DNA from: JBDHWG01 sp046328505
Lineage (GTDB): Bacteria; Chloroflexota; Anaerolineae; Epilineales; JAHCIE01
Direction: 5' to 3'
Length of the DNA: 64,000 bases
Assembly (NCBI GenBank): GCA_046328505.1
Contig: JAXLWL010000003.1
Span: 186,001-250,000 of the forward strand
Shown here: one piece after another, positions 32,489 to 40,510 of the stretch
How the letters are laid out: the number at the start of each line of letters is the position of its first letter
Position numbering within the stretch: the first letter of the stretch is position 1
Made by a program: the position numbers and the translations under genes
Notes under the pieces: model-generated
What the model was told of the DNA's origin: nothing
Seen by the model: the letters and a program-made list of their open reading frames with translations, nothing else
Database searches by the model: none

Positions 32489-35400
32489 ATGCGACGCATC
32501 CTCATCTGGCTCCTGCTCGTTACCGGCCTCGTATGGCTGGTCATCGGCCTGTCCAGCGCTACCACCGGCGTATCCGCAGCCACCGACGCAGCGTCGGAGG
32601 ATCGGTTTGTGCCGGGCCGGATTCTGGTCGGCTATCGCGCGTCTGCAAGCGCCAAAGGCCGCGCGGCGGTGGAAGCCGTCGGCGGCAAGGTCACTGACAG
32701 CCTAACCACTCTCGACATCGACGCCATCAGCGTGCCGCCCGACGGCCTCGACCGTGCTCTGGCGGCCCTAAAGGCCGACCCCAGCGTCGCGTTCGCCGAG
32801 CGCGACCCGATCGTGCGGCTCGCCGGCTCGCCGGCCGCCTGGCAGCCCAACGACCCCTTCTTCAAAGACGAGTGGGGCCTGGCGCGCACGGGGGTTCCCG
32901 CCGCGTGGGATCTCACGCGCGGCAGCCCTGACGTGGTCGTCGCTGTTCTGGACACTGGGGTTGACGCCAACCACGAAGACTTGCGCGGCCAGCTCGTCGC
33001 CGGGTATGACTTCGTGCATAACACCCGCACGCCAGACGACGACAACGGCCACGGGACACATGTTACCGGCATCATCGCCGCTGCGGCCAATAACGGCATA
33101 GGCATCAGCGGAGTAGCCCCGGGCAGCCGCGTGATGCCCATCAAAGTCATGTCAGCCCTGGGCAACGGCAGTCATTTCGTGATCGCCCAGGGCATCGAGC
33201 ACGCGCTGCGCAACAACGCCCGTATCCTGAACCTGAGCATGGGCGGCGACACGCCCTCGGACACGCTGAAGCAGGCGATCGACCACGCCTGGGCCGCCGG
33301 CGCCCTTGTCGTCGCCGCGGCGGGCAACGACAACACCGACAAGCCAAGCTATCCGGCCGCGTGGCCGAATGTGATCTCGGTAGGCGCTATCAACACCGAT
33401 GACACCCGCGCCCCGTTCTCGAACTATGGGCAGACAATCTCGGTCGTCGCGCCCGGCGTCGCCATCCTGAGCACGCTGCCAGGCAACCGCTACGAGGCCT
33501 GGCCGGGCACGTCCATGGCCGCGCCGATCGTCAGCGGCATAGCAGCGCTGCTGTGGTCACGCAACCCCAGTCTGACCAACGACCAGGTCCGCGAACGTCT
33601 GATTAGCACCGCCGAGCGCCTCGGCACCTCGATTTACGATCCCAATGGGCACAACTCCGAGTATGGGTACGGCCTGGTCAACGCGGCGCAGGCCGTGGGC
33701 CTGGACATCACGCCGCCCACGCCCGGCTCGACACGGCCGACCCCCACGCCGACCTCCTGCCCCATACCAGGGTTGCAGCCGGAGGAGCAGGCGCTCCTGG
33801 ATGCGATCAACGCGGCGCGAGTCGCGGCCGGCATGCCTGTGCTCAACCTGGATATGCGGCTGACTGCGGCGGCCCAGAGCCAGAGCCGGGACATGGCCGC
33901 CCATAATCGGCTCACTCACACCGGCAGCGACGGCTCCTCGCTACAAAACCGCATCGTGGCCGCGGGCTATCCCATGGCTTCGGCTAGCGAGCTTATTGCC
34001 GGCGCGGAGCCAAGTCCGCGCAACCTGGTCGATCTGTGGCTACATGACCCCGGCTACAGCCCCATCCTCCTCAACACATGGCAGGATGTCGGCATAGGCT
34101 TCGTCACCCGGCCGGACACGGATTATTACTACTTCTGGACGGTCACGCTCGGTAACCATCTGTCCAATGCCCCCCTGCCGACGCCGGTCCAGCCCTTGTG
34201 CCCGACAGCGGCGCCGGGGAGTCCCACGCCGACCTTTACGCCGCTGCCCACGCGCACGCCCACCGTCACGCCGACCCCACAGGGATTGTTCACCCAGCAG
34301 CTCTCGCCGGCGGCGGACAGTGTAGGGTGGGTCCGCAGCGACGCGCCTGACACCAACTTCTTCGGCGACAACGACATGTTCACGGGCACCTTGAGCGGGC
34401 GGCTGTTCCACGGCGCCGTCCAGTTCGACCTGTCGAGCCTGCCGCCCAACGCCCGCATTCAGCGCGCCCAGCTGCGCCTCACGGGACGTGATGCGCAGAA
34501 CCGTCAGGGCGGAACGTGGACGATTGAGCTCCTGGGATCGGACGCCGACTATGGCTGGTCCACGCATGGCTACGCCGTGATCCATGGTCTTGTGCCGCAT
34601 AGCCCGTTGGGGACACTTTCGAGCGCCGACATCGGCGAAGGTGTGACCAATACCCTTGAGTTCAGCGTCGGGCAGCTCCTGGAACTCAACGCGCGTCTCG
34701 TCTCGACCCACCTGGTCTCGTTCCGCTTCGACGGCCCGACCATCGGCAACAGCCTGTTTAGCTGGGACACCGGCTACGGCGCGGGCAGCACGCAGCCCGG
34801 TCCGGTGCTGTGGGTCGCCTATAGCCTGGACGGGCCGCCGCCGCCCACGGCGACCCCGCCGCCGCCGACAAAGACGCCCATTCCGACGTCCACACCGGTG
34901 CCGCCACCACCGACCCCGGTTCCCACGCTCGGGCCGAACAATGACGTCACCGTCCAGATTCCGCCGCTCGCGGCGTACGCCGGCTGGGTGGTCAGCTACG
35001 AGCAGCGCGGCAACCACCTGGGCGACGACGACATGTACGTGGGCGTCTACGACGGGGCGCAGTACGTCGGCGCGCTGCAGTTCGACCTCTCGGCGATCCC
35101 GCCGGGGGCGCAGGTGAACTGGGCAACCCTGTTCCTGATGGGCCGGTCGAACCGCTACACAATCCAGGGCGGCGACTTCAAGACGACGCTCCTGGCGAGT
35201 AGCGCTGACTCGCTCTGGCCAAGCCTGACCTTCACCGGTCTCCAGAACGCGCCGGCCAGCGTCACGCTGCAACCCGTGCTCCATGGCGAGGATCTCGTCG
35301 TCGGACCGCCCTACTTCTACCGCTTCGAGCCTGGTGCGCTGGCGGAGCTAGGCCAGCGCGCGGGGACTACGCGGCGGCTATCGTTCCGCCTGGAAGGACC

Positions 35401-35509
35401 TTCAGCGGGCGACGACAACCTGTTCAGTTGGAACAGCGGCGCCGACGGCGCGGGGCCGATCCTCACGGTGAACTACTCCTTACCGCCCAACAAGCGGCCC
35501 GCCAAGTAA
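32489..35509 (+). CDS. Secreted subtilisin-like protease fused to a CAP domain and two DNRLRE-like modules
   Basis: 1006 residues. It has a signal peptide (about 1-32) and an inhibitor propeptide (PGRILVGYRASASAKG). The intact S8 domain has AVLDTGVD (Asp155), NGHGTHVTG (His188), AAAGND, and GTSMAAPIVSG (Ser342). After a Pro/Thr linker, residues about 430-565 form a CAP/SCP domain (LDAINAARVAAGMPVL; AQSQSRDMAAHNRLTHTGSDGS; DVGIGFV; YYFWTVTLG). Two DNRLRE-like beta modules follow (about 600-775 and 810-1000), each with a GDNDM or GDDDM motif, GAVQFDLS or GALQFDLS, and LFSW near the end, separated by TP-rich linkers. The same module recurs in the genes at 40511 and 43760. It is probably an exported, surface-associated protease. 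ATG has an AGGAGG seven bases upstream. Confidence 0.9.
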   Translation: MRRILIWLLLVTGLVWLVIGLSSATTGVSAATDAASEDRFVPGRILVGYRASASAKGRAAVEAVGGKVTDSLTTLDIDAISVPPDGLDRALAALKADPSVAFAERDPIVRLAGSPAAWQPNDPFFKDEWGLARTGVPAAWDLTRGSPDVVVAVLDTGVDANHEDLRGQLVAGYDFVHNTRTPDDDNGHGTHVTGIIAAAANNGIGISGVAPGSRVMPIKVMSALGNGSHFVIAQGIEHALRNNARILNLSMGGDTPSDTLKQAIDHAWAAGALVVAAAGNDNTDKPSYPAAWPNVISVGAINTDDTRAPFSNYGQTISVVAPGVAILSTLPGNRYEAWPGTSMAAPIVSGIAALLWSRNPSLTNDQVRERLISTAERLGTSIYDPNGHNSEYGYGLVNAAQAVGLDITPPTPGSTRPTPTPTSCPIPGLQPEEQALLDAINAARVAAGMPVLNLDMRLTAAAQSQSRDMAAHNRLTHTGSDGSSLQNRIVAAGYPMASASELIAGAEPSPRNLVDLWLHDPGYSPILLNTWQDVGIGFVTRPDTDYYYFWTVTLGNHLSNAPLPTPVQPLCPTAAPGSPTPTFTPLPTRTPTVTPTPQGLFTQQLSPAADSVGWVRSDAPDTNFFGDNDMFTGTLSGRLFHGAVQFDLSSLPPNARIQRAQLRLTGRDAQNRQGGTWTIELLGSDADYGWSTHGYAVIHGLVPHSPLGTLSSADIGEGVTNTLEFSVGQLLELNARLVSTHLVSFRFDGPTIGNSLFSWDTGYGAGSTQPGPVLWVAYSLDGPPPPTATPPPPTKTPIPTSTPVPPPPTPVPTLGPNNDVTVQIPPLAAYAGWVVSYEQRGNHLGDDDMYVGVYDGAQYVGALQFDLSAIPPGAQVNWATLFLMGRSNRYTIQGGDFKTTLLASSADSLWPSLTFTGLQNAPASVTLQPVLHGEDLVVGPPYFYRFEPGALAELGQRAGTTRRLSFRLEGPSAGDDNLFSWNSGADGAGPILTVNYSLPPNKRPAK

Positions 35510-35518
35510 GAATCGAAA

Positions 35519-35544
35519 CGCGCCACGGGGTTTCCCGTGGCGCG
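35519..35544 (+). terminator. Terminator after the subtilase-CAP gene
   Basis: CGCGCCACGGG, loop GTTT, CCCGTGGCGCG, then CTCTCTTTCCC: a perfect 11-bp stem ten bases after the stop. It lies between convergent genes. Confidence 0.75.
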
Positions 35545-35624
35545 CTCTCTTTCCCCCTCATTCGCCAAACGGCGAAGTTAGCCGGATTTCTGGCTGCTCT
35601 CTCCCGAAGGGAAAGGTGACCGCC

Positions 35625-37652
35625 TTACTCTCCCGCGGCTGCGACAGGTGGCTTAGCCTGGCAGCCACCGTTCGGGTTTACCCTGCCGCACTGCACGACC
35701 TTGAAGATCGCCGGGAGATAGACGCTATAGGTCTTTGTCACCGGCGCCGTGTCCTTGATCGTAATCTCCAGGGCCTGGGACGGCAAGACTATGACCGGCG
35801 GGTTGGTACCCGGCACGTTGGCGACCACGCCGACTGAGCTGTTTGCACCGCTCTGGATCGCCGTGAGCTTGGCCGAAGCCTTGCCGTTCGCCGTGATAAC
35901 CTGCGTCTGCAGCGCGTTCGACGGGCTGGGCTGATCCCAAACCGCCTTGTTCGCCGCCAGCAGCGTGAGGTTGACCGCCGTCCCGTCACCGACCGGATTG
36001 CCGTCAGCATCCTTCACCGTTGCCTCGATATAGGTGTACGGCAGATACTCGCCCTGATTGCTGTTGACGTACAGGGTGGTGCTGTAGCCCTGGGTCACGC
36101 CCAGGCTGATGGAGGCCGGCGCGCCGACAATGGAAACGGGCAACTGGTCCTGAGCCGAGGTCCCCGGCACTTGAGCGGTAATCTCGGCGGTCGTACCCGT
36201 CGAGCCCGCGGTGAACGTTGTGCGCGCGATGCCGTCAACGGTCGACGCTGTAACCGGGTTGAACGTACCCGCGCTGTTCGTTATCGTGAACTGCACGAGC
36301 GTCCCATCGGCCACGGAGTTGCCGTTCGCATCAACAACGTGCACCTGAAGGTCGGTCGAAGCGTTGCGCTGGATGATGAGCGGACGACTCGCAACCTGGA
36401 ACGCGACCGTGCTGGCGGTGCCGACGATGGTCACGTTCGCCGCCGACTGAGAGCCGATCCCCGTGAGCGTCACGACCGCGCTCCCCGACTGGTTGCCGGC
36501 CTGGAGCGATGTGCCGGCCAGGCCATGCAGACCGTTGGCCGATGTCGTCGTGGCCGAGGTGGGGTTGAGTGTTCCCCGCGTTGTCGCGAAGGTCACCGTG
36601 ATGCCGTCGGGCACGGGCAGACATTGAACGTCGAGGACGGACGCCCGAAGCTGGGACGTGTGGGTCGGCGCGACAGAGACATCGAGGGTGTAGATGGTGG
36701 ACGGCGCCGCCGTCATCACCGAGTGCAAGGGGATGGTGCTCGGCGTGCCGACCTGCCACTCCCACGTGTCGCGGCGGCTGAGTGTGGTGCCCGGTGGCAC
36801 GACTTGCAGCACGACCGAAGTGTAGGTGCGCGGGATGTCCTGGCCGAGCGCGTTCTTGTCGCAGCCTTCGATGGCCGGCACTACCAAGTTGGACAGGCCG
36901 CTGAGCTGGCCGTTGGCCGTGTCGATGGCCGTCGCCGCGCTCTGCGTCTTGTCCTTGACCGTCTGGAGATTCTGGTTGAAATTACTGACCTGGGCGGTAC
37001 AGGTTTGCGACCCACTCGGCGTACAAGTCCCGGCGGTGACGATCGCGTTGCCTCGCTCAATGGCCGTTTCAAGATCAGTCGAAGCCTGCGAGAGCAGGGG
37101 GATCGTGCTCGTCGGAATCTCGGTAAAGAGCAGGATCCGGTCGGTGGCGAGCTTGGCTCGAGTCGCCTCGGCAATGACCGCGCTCACGCTGTTCAGCGCT
37201 GCGCTATCAATGCTGGTTGTCGCCGCCGGAATTGCGTTGGCGTCCGTTGCCGCCTTTTGCGATTGGGTCGTCGCAATCGTGCGATAGGCTGCCATCATCT
37301 GGTCGCCGCTAACCGAGAACGGCTGTGTGGCAGTGCCGCTGTACGACGTGCTCGTCTGGAACGTGGAGCTATACACTTCCAGACCGACCGGGTCGAGAAC
37401 GGAGATGGTGGTCGAACGCGCGATGGGTGTGTTATCCGCATCGCGAATGTTGTAGTTGACCACACCGTTGACGACCTTTGTGCCTCGAGGGAAGAGGCTC
37501 TCGGGTTGATTGCCCTGGACCATTCGAATCGTGACGACATCGACGGCCTGGGCTGGCCCTACTGCCAGCGCTGAGGTGGGGGCTCCCAGCACAAGCCATA
37601 GGGCTGCCAACACTAACCCAAGGGCCAGCGTGGCGAATGCAGCTACTCGCAT
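35625..37652 (-). CDS. Secreted protein: shared N-terminal beta domain, coiled coil, Big-1-like repeats, YLP tail
   Basis: 675 residues from ATG 37652 with AGGAGG nine bases upstream. Signal peptide about 1-34. Residues about 38-125 form the beta domain shared with the next four genes (MVQGNQPESLFPRGTKVVNGVVNYN; SVLDPVGLEVY; FSVSGDQM). Residues about 125-290 look helical and coiled-coil-like. Three bacterial Ig-like Big-1 units follow (about 325-640), for example LQVHVVDANGNSVADGTLVQFTI and ATVKDADGNPVGDGTAVNLTL, as in invasin-type adhesins. Near the end, YSVYLPAIFKVV resembles the tails of the genes at 40511 and 43760 but is followed by a further 19 residues with two Cys. It may be a surface adhesin or cell-wall fibre. 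Confidence 0.8.
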   Translation of the reverse strand: MRVAAFATLALGLVLAALWLVLGAPTSALAVGPAQAVDVVTIRMVQGNQPESLFPRGTKVVNGVVNYNIRDADNTPIARSTTISVLDPVGLEVYSSTFQTSTSYSGTATQPFSVSGDQMMAAYRTIATTQSQKAATDANAIPAATTSIDSAALNSVSAVIAEATRAKLATDRILLFTEIPTSTIPLLSQASTDLETAIERGNAIVTAGTCTPSGSQTCTAQVSNFNQNLQTVKDKTQSAATAIDTANGQLSGLSNLVVPAIEGCDKNALGQDIPRTYTSVVLQVVPPGTTLSRRDTWEWQVGTPSTIPLHSVMTAAPSTIYTLDVSVAPTHTSQLRASVLDVQCLPVPDGITVTFATTRGTLNPTSATTTSANGLHGLAGTSLQAGNQSGSAVVTLTGIGSQSAANVTIVGTASTVAFQVASRPLIIQRNASTDLQVHVVDANGNSVADGTLVQFTITNSAGTFNPVTASTVDGIARTTFTAGSTGTTAEITAQVPGTSAQDQLPVSIVGAPASISLGVTQGYSTTLYVNSNQGEYLPYTYIEATVKDADGNPVGDGTAVNLTLLAANKAVWDQPSPSNALQTQVITANGKASAKLTAIQSGANSSVGVVANVPGTNPPVIVLPSQALEITIKDTAPVTKTYSVYLPAIFKVVQCGRVNPNGGCQAKPPVAAAGE

Positions 37653-37879
37653 TTGTCCAATCCTCCTAACATGTGAGTGAATGGGGATATTTGGGCGGAG
37701 CCTTCAGTTAGCCGGCGGCTGGGGGGCCGACTCGGCCAACGGGCCAACAGGGAGGGCGTCGGGAGATGCTTTAGCGTCCGCGGACGCGCCGCTACGTCTC
37801 CCTCCGCCGTTCCTGTCGGCCGCGAGGGTTCCGAGAACCAACGGATAGTTAGAGCCACGATCCTTTCAATTTGGCAAGC

Positions 37880-39346
37880 CTATGTTCGGCGTCTGATCCA
37901 CAGAGCCGCGCCGCCAAGGGCCGCCGCGACGACCACCAGGCCAACCACGAGGAGCGGGAATCCACCGCGCTCCGCCTGGCCTAGCACTCGGGACGCCCCG
38001 CCTGCCTCCGGCGTTAGCCGCGAGAGATCCACGCCGCCGGCCAGCTTGGCCGCCGTCGACGTCGCCTGCGCGCCGGTCACCGGCGTGGCCTCGGACGCGC
38101 GCTGCGTCGCATTCGGTGTCGCGCCGCTCGGGGCGGCGGCCGCCGCCTTTTGCCCAGGCGCCAGTGTCGGTGTCGCACCGCCTGAGGCGGCCTGGCCGCC
38201 GAGCGGAATAGATGTCGCCTGCGGCGGAGGAGGGGCTGCCGTCACAACACTGGCGCCGCCCGACTGTCCGGCCGCCTTCGCCGCGGCGGCGGCTTGCGCG
38301 GGCGCTGCTTGGGACGCAGCGGCCGCGGTTGCGGTTGGCTGACTGCTCTGGCTCGGCGCCGTTGTCGCCGTCGGCTGACTGCTCTGGCTCGGCGCCGTTG
38401 TCGCCGTCGGCTGACTGCTCTGGTTCGACGCTGTCGTCGCCGTCGGCTGACTGCTCTGGCTCGACGCTGTCGTCGCCGTTGGCTGGCTGGTCTGGGATGG
38501 AACCGCTGTCGGCGTGCGGGTCGGCACGTTGCCGGGCCGGACCTCTGTCGCGACGGGTCGGGCGGTTGGCCCTGTAGTCGGCGTTGGCAGCGGCACATTG
38601 CTCACCGTCCACGCCAGAGTCTGGGCGATATCACCGTTGACCTCGATGTTGGCATTGCGGGTTGAGGTTGAGAACGGGATGTCATCCGCCAAAACGATGT
38701 TTGTCTGACCGTCGAACTTGCTCAGGGCCGTCTTGATCTGGGTTGCAGCGTCGGTCGCGGACGTCGTGGCCTGCGAAACGTTGGGCGAAGCGGCTGAAAG
38801 CGCCTGCAATGCCTGGGCGAGATCGTCGTCCGCCTGCTGCAATGGGAAAGCGGCCTGGGTGATGAGTCCACCATAGCGCTCAAGACTTTGGATCGGCGAG
38901 CGCATCTGGCTTACCACTTGCTTCGCCTCCGCCAGGGCCTGACTATTCTGGGACGCGGCCTGCACCTTGCTGACCAGGCTTTGCTGGTCTGGGTCGGCCA
39001 GCGTGCGCAGGTTGGCCAGCAACTGGTCTCCCGTCACCTTCCAGGTAACCGACCCGCTGCCACTGCGGGTTTCCGCCTGGGGCGCGAATTCGTTCCCCAC
39101 AGCGTCCGCCAGCTTGACTTGCAGCTTCGTGTTGTCAGGCAGGTTCTGGTAATTGACCACGACACTGAACTCTTTCGCGCCGCTTGGAACGGTGCAAACT
39201 CGCTGCGCCGCGGACCCCGTGCAAGCACTGGAGCCGTCGGCCTTCAAGATATCGAATCCGGTGATGAGGTTGCTCTGCGCCTGGCCGATGCCGGTCCAGA
39301 TCAGACCCATCATCACGGCTACTCCTAACGCGAATAAACGCTTCAC
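37880..39346 (-). CDS. Secreted, membrane-anchored protein with Thr/Gln-rich tandem repeats
   Basis: 488 residues from GTG 39346, with AAAGGAG nine bases upstream. Signal peptide about 1-23. The shared beta domain covers about 25-110 (FSVVVNYQNLPDNTKLQVKLADAVGNEF; WKVTGDQLLANLRTL) and aligns with the protein encoded at 35625, including a following coiled coil (about 112-215). Next come a Pro/Thr stretch and five 12-residue repeats like SQSSQPTATTAS (about 282-340). An Ala/Gly/Pro-rich spacer leads to a C-terminal membrane helix and RRRT tail (about 460-488: FPLLVVGLVVVAAALGGAALWIRRR). It should be a stalked envelope protein with the N-terminus outside. The Thr-rich stalk is a likely O-glycosylation target. 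Confidence 0.8.
   Translation of the reverse strand: MKRLFALGVAVMMGLIWTGIGQAQSNLITGFDILKADGSSACTGSAAQRVCTVPSGAKEFSVVVNYQNLPDNTKLQVKLADAVGNEFAPQAETRSGSGSVTWKVTGDQLLANLRTLADPDQQSLVSKVQAASQNSQALAEAKQVVSQMRSPIQSLERYGGLITQAAFPLQQADDDLAQALQALSAASPNVSQATTSATDAATQIKTALSKFDGQTNIVLADDIPFSTSTRNANIEVNGDIAQTLAWTVSNVPLPTPTTGPTARPVATEVRPGNVPTRTPTAVPSQTSQPTATTASSQSSQPTATTASNQSSQPTATTAPSQSSQPTATTAPSQSSQPTATAAAASQAAPAQAAAAAKAAGQSGGASVVTAAPPPPQATSIPLGGQAASGGATPTLAPGQKAAAAAPSGATPNATQRASEATPVTGAQATSTAAKLAGGVDLSRLTPEAGGASRVLGQAERGGFPLLVVGLVVVAAALGGAALWIRRRT
38325..38505 (-). repeat. 36-bp tandem repeat (five copies) inside the stalk gene
   Basis: About five 36-base units encode SQSSQPTATTA plus Ser, Asn or Pro. 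Units are nearly identical at DNA level, so the copy number may vary between strains. Confidence 0.85.
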
Positions 39347-39400
39347 GTACCCAGTCTCCTTTCAGTCACCACCACGGTCCAGCGCATTCGGCGGCGCCGC

Positions 39401-40138
39401 TCATTTGTCAGGGCGGGGCGCGGTCATGAAGCCGCGCACGGCCCAGATAACGAGCGCCAGCAGACCAAGCGCGAGGATGCCGGCCCCGATCAGCAGCGGC
39501 ATCGACACCCCAGCATCCGCGTTGACTGTCGCCGGCGCGGCAGAGGCGCCCGCGGGCGCGGCCGGGTTGGCGGCGCTCGCCGGGTTGGCCGGGTTGGCTG
39601 GGTTAGCCGGGTTCGCTGGATTGGCCGGGTTCGCTGGATTGGCTGGGTTCGCTGGGTTGGCCGGGTTAGCCACCTTAGCCTGAGCTGCGCTTGCCGGCGC
39701 GGGTGTCGGCTCGGCCGGACGCTGTCCGACGTACCACTCGTTTGTCTCTGAAAGGAAGTACTGGCCCTGCACGCCGATAGAGGCGTTGGTCACATACGCC
39801 CCGTCGGGCAAGGGGTCGCTGGGTTTGATCTCAATGTTCTCACGGCCGGCGCCGGAGTACTTCTTGGATGCGACGTAGATAATCTGGCCCTTGGGGTCGT
39901 AGACCTTGATCTGAATCTCGGTATCCGACGCGTCCTTGTAGTCGAACACGACGTATACCGACTTGGTCCCGGTCTGGAATACTTCCAGCGGCGTACCGTT
40001 GGGCGTCTCACTCATCCAGACCTTCTGGATCGAGCGCACGGGACCGTCTTGCTGGCTCGCCGGGGCCGCTTGGGTGACTGATGCGGCCAGCGCCAGAACA
40101 ACTAGGGTAAACAGCAGAGTGATACCTCGGTGGCGCAT
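39401..40138 (-). CDS. Secreted, membrane-anchored protein with Asn-Pro-Ala repeats
   Basis: About 245 residues from ATG 40138; AGGAGG lies 13 bases upstream. Signal peptide about 1-27. The shared beta domain covers about 30-135 (IQKVWMSETPNGTPLEVFQTGTKSVYVVFDY; IKVYDPKGQIIYV; DGAYVTNASIGV). A run of about ten Asn-Pro-Ala triplets (about 155-188) forms an extended spacer, followed by an Ala/Pro-rich segment, a membrane helix (about 212-235), and a short basic tail. It is the simplest member of the five-gene family: one domain, one stalk, one anchor. A structured noncoding segment with a terminator lies upstream (40299-40500), so this gene may have separate control from the genes before it. 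Confidence 0.78.
   Translation of the reverse strand: MRHRGITLLFTLVVLALAASVTQAAPASQQDGPVRSIQKVWMSETPNGTPLEVFQTGTKSVYVVFDYKDASDTEIQIKVYDPKGQIIYVASKKYSGAGRENIEIKPSDPLPDGAYVTNASIGVQGQYFLSETNEWYVGQRPAEPTPAPASAAQAKVANPANPANPANPANPANPANPANPANPANPASAANPAAPAGASAAPATVNADAGVSMPLLIGAGILALGLLALVIWAVRGFMTAPRPDK
39570..39672 (-). repeat. 9-bp tandem repeat encoding Asn-Pro-Ala
   Basis: About ten units of GCCAACCCG type (minus strand), with minor third-base changes, encode NPA triplets. Length change by multiples of 9 bases would keep the frame. Confidence 0.85.
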
Positions 40139-40298
40139 GTGTGTCTGTGTCCTCCTCTGTGTGTGGGGCAGCGCCTGGCTCATTCTGCCGCTCTGCCCTA
40201 ACTAAACACGCGACTCCTTAAAGTTATATTAAGACCGGTTTAGCCGTCGATTAACCCATACGAAATTGTGAAGAATGTGAACCCGGGGCTGTTTCAAG

Positions 40299-40334
40299 AC
40301 ACAAAAAGAGGGGGAGCTCGGTGGGAGCCCCCCC
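40299..40334 (-). terminator. Strong intrinsic terminator inside the surface-gene run
   Basis: On the minus strand: GGGGGGGCTC, loop CCACC, GAGCTCCCCC (10-bp stem with one G-U), then TCTTTTTGTGT. It is 177 bases past the stop of the 40511 gene and 161 bases before ATG 40138. Confidence 0.85.
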
Positions 40335-40500
40335 TTGGCTCATGTGTCTGGGCCATTCCCAGCAATTGGGAACGCCGATGAAACTACCCACGCACAGTCC
40401 CGGAAGTACAGCGGCGGCCCGAGAGGTTGCACGGCGGCTAGGCACCCTCTAAAACGCACCGGACTGCCCCAAGATACGGGTAAGCGCCTCAATCTACGCG
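40335..40500 (-). ncRNA. Candidate structured RNA or leader preceding the terminator
   Basis: This non-coding stretch can fold into several stems on the minus strand. TTCCCA / TGGGAA (40356-40372) closes a 5-base loop. CAGTCC pairs with GGACTG, enclosing about 65 bases. GAGGGTGC can pair with GCAACCTC inside it. Together with the terminator it has the outline of a riboswitch-like leader or a small RNA. It does not match the c-di-GMP, cobalamin, SAM, ydaO, T-box or fluoride consensus I know. It could also simply be the 3' UTR of the upstream gene. The rest of the 40139-40510 gap shows no gene. Confidence 0.35.
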
Positions 40501-40510
40501 GAACAGCCGC

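Noticed and set aside
40335..40500. c-di-GMP, cobalamin, ydaO or fluoride riboswitch
   Set aside because: Conserved cores of these classes are not matched; only generic stems are present.
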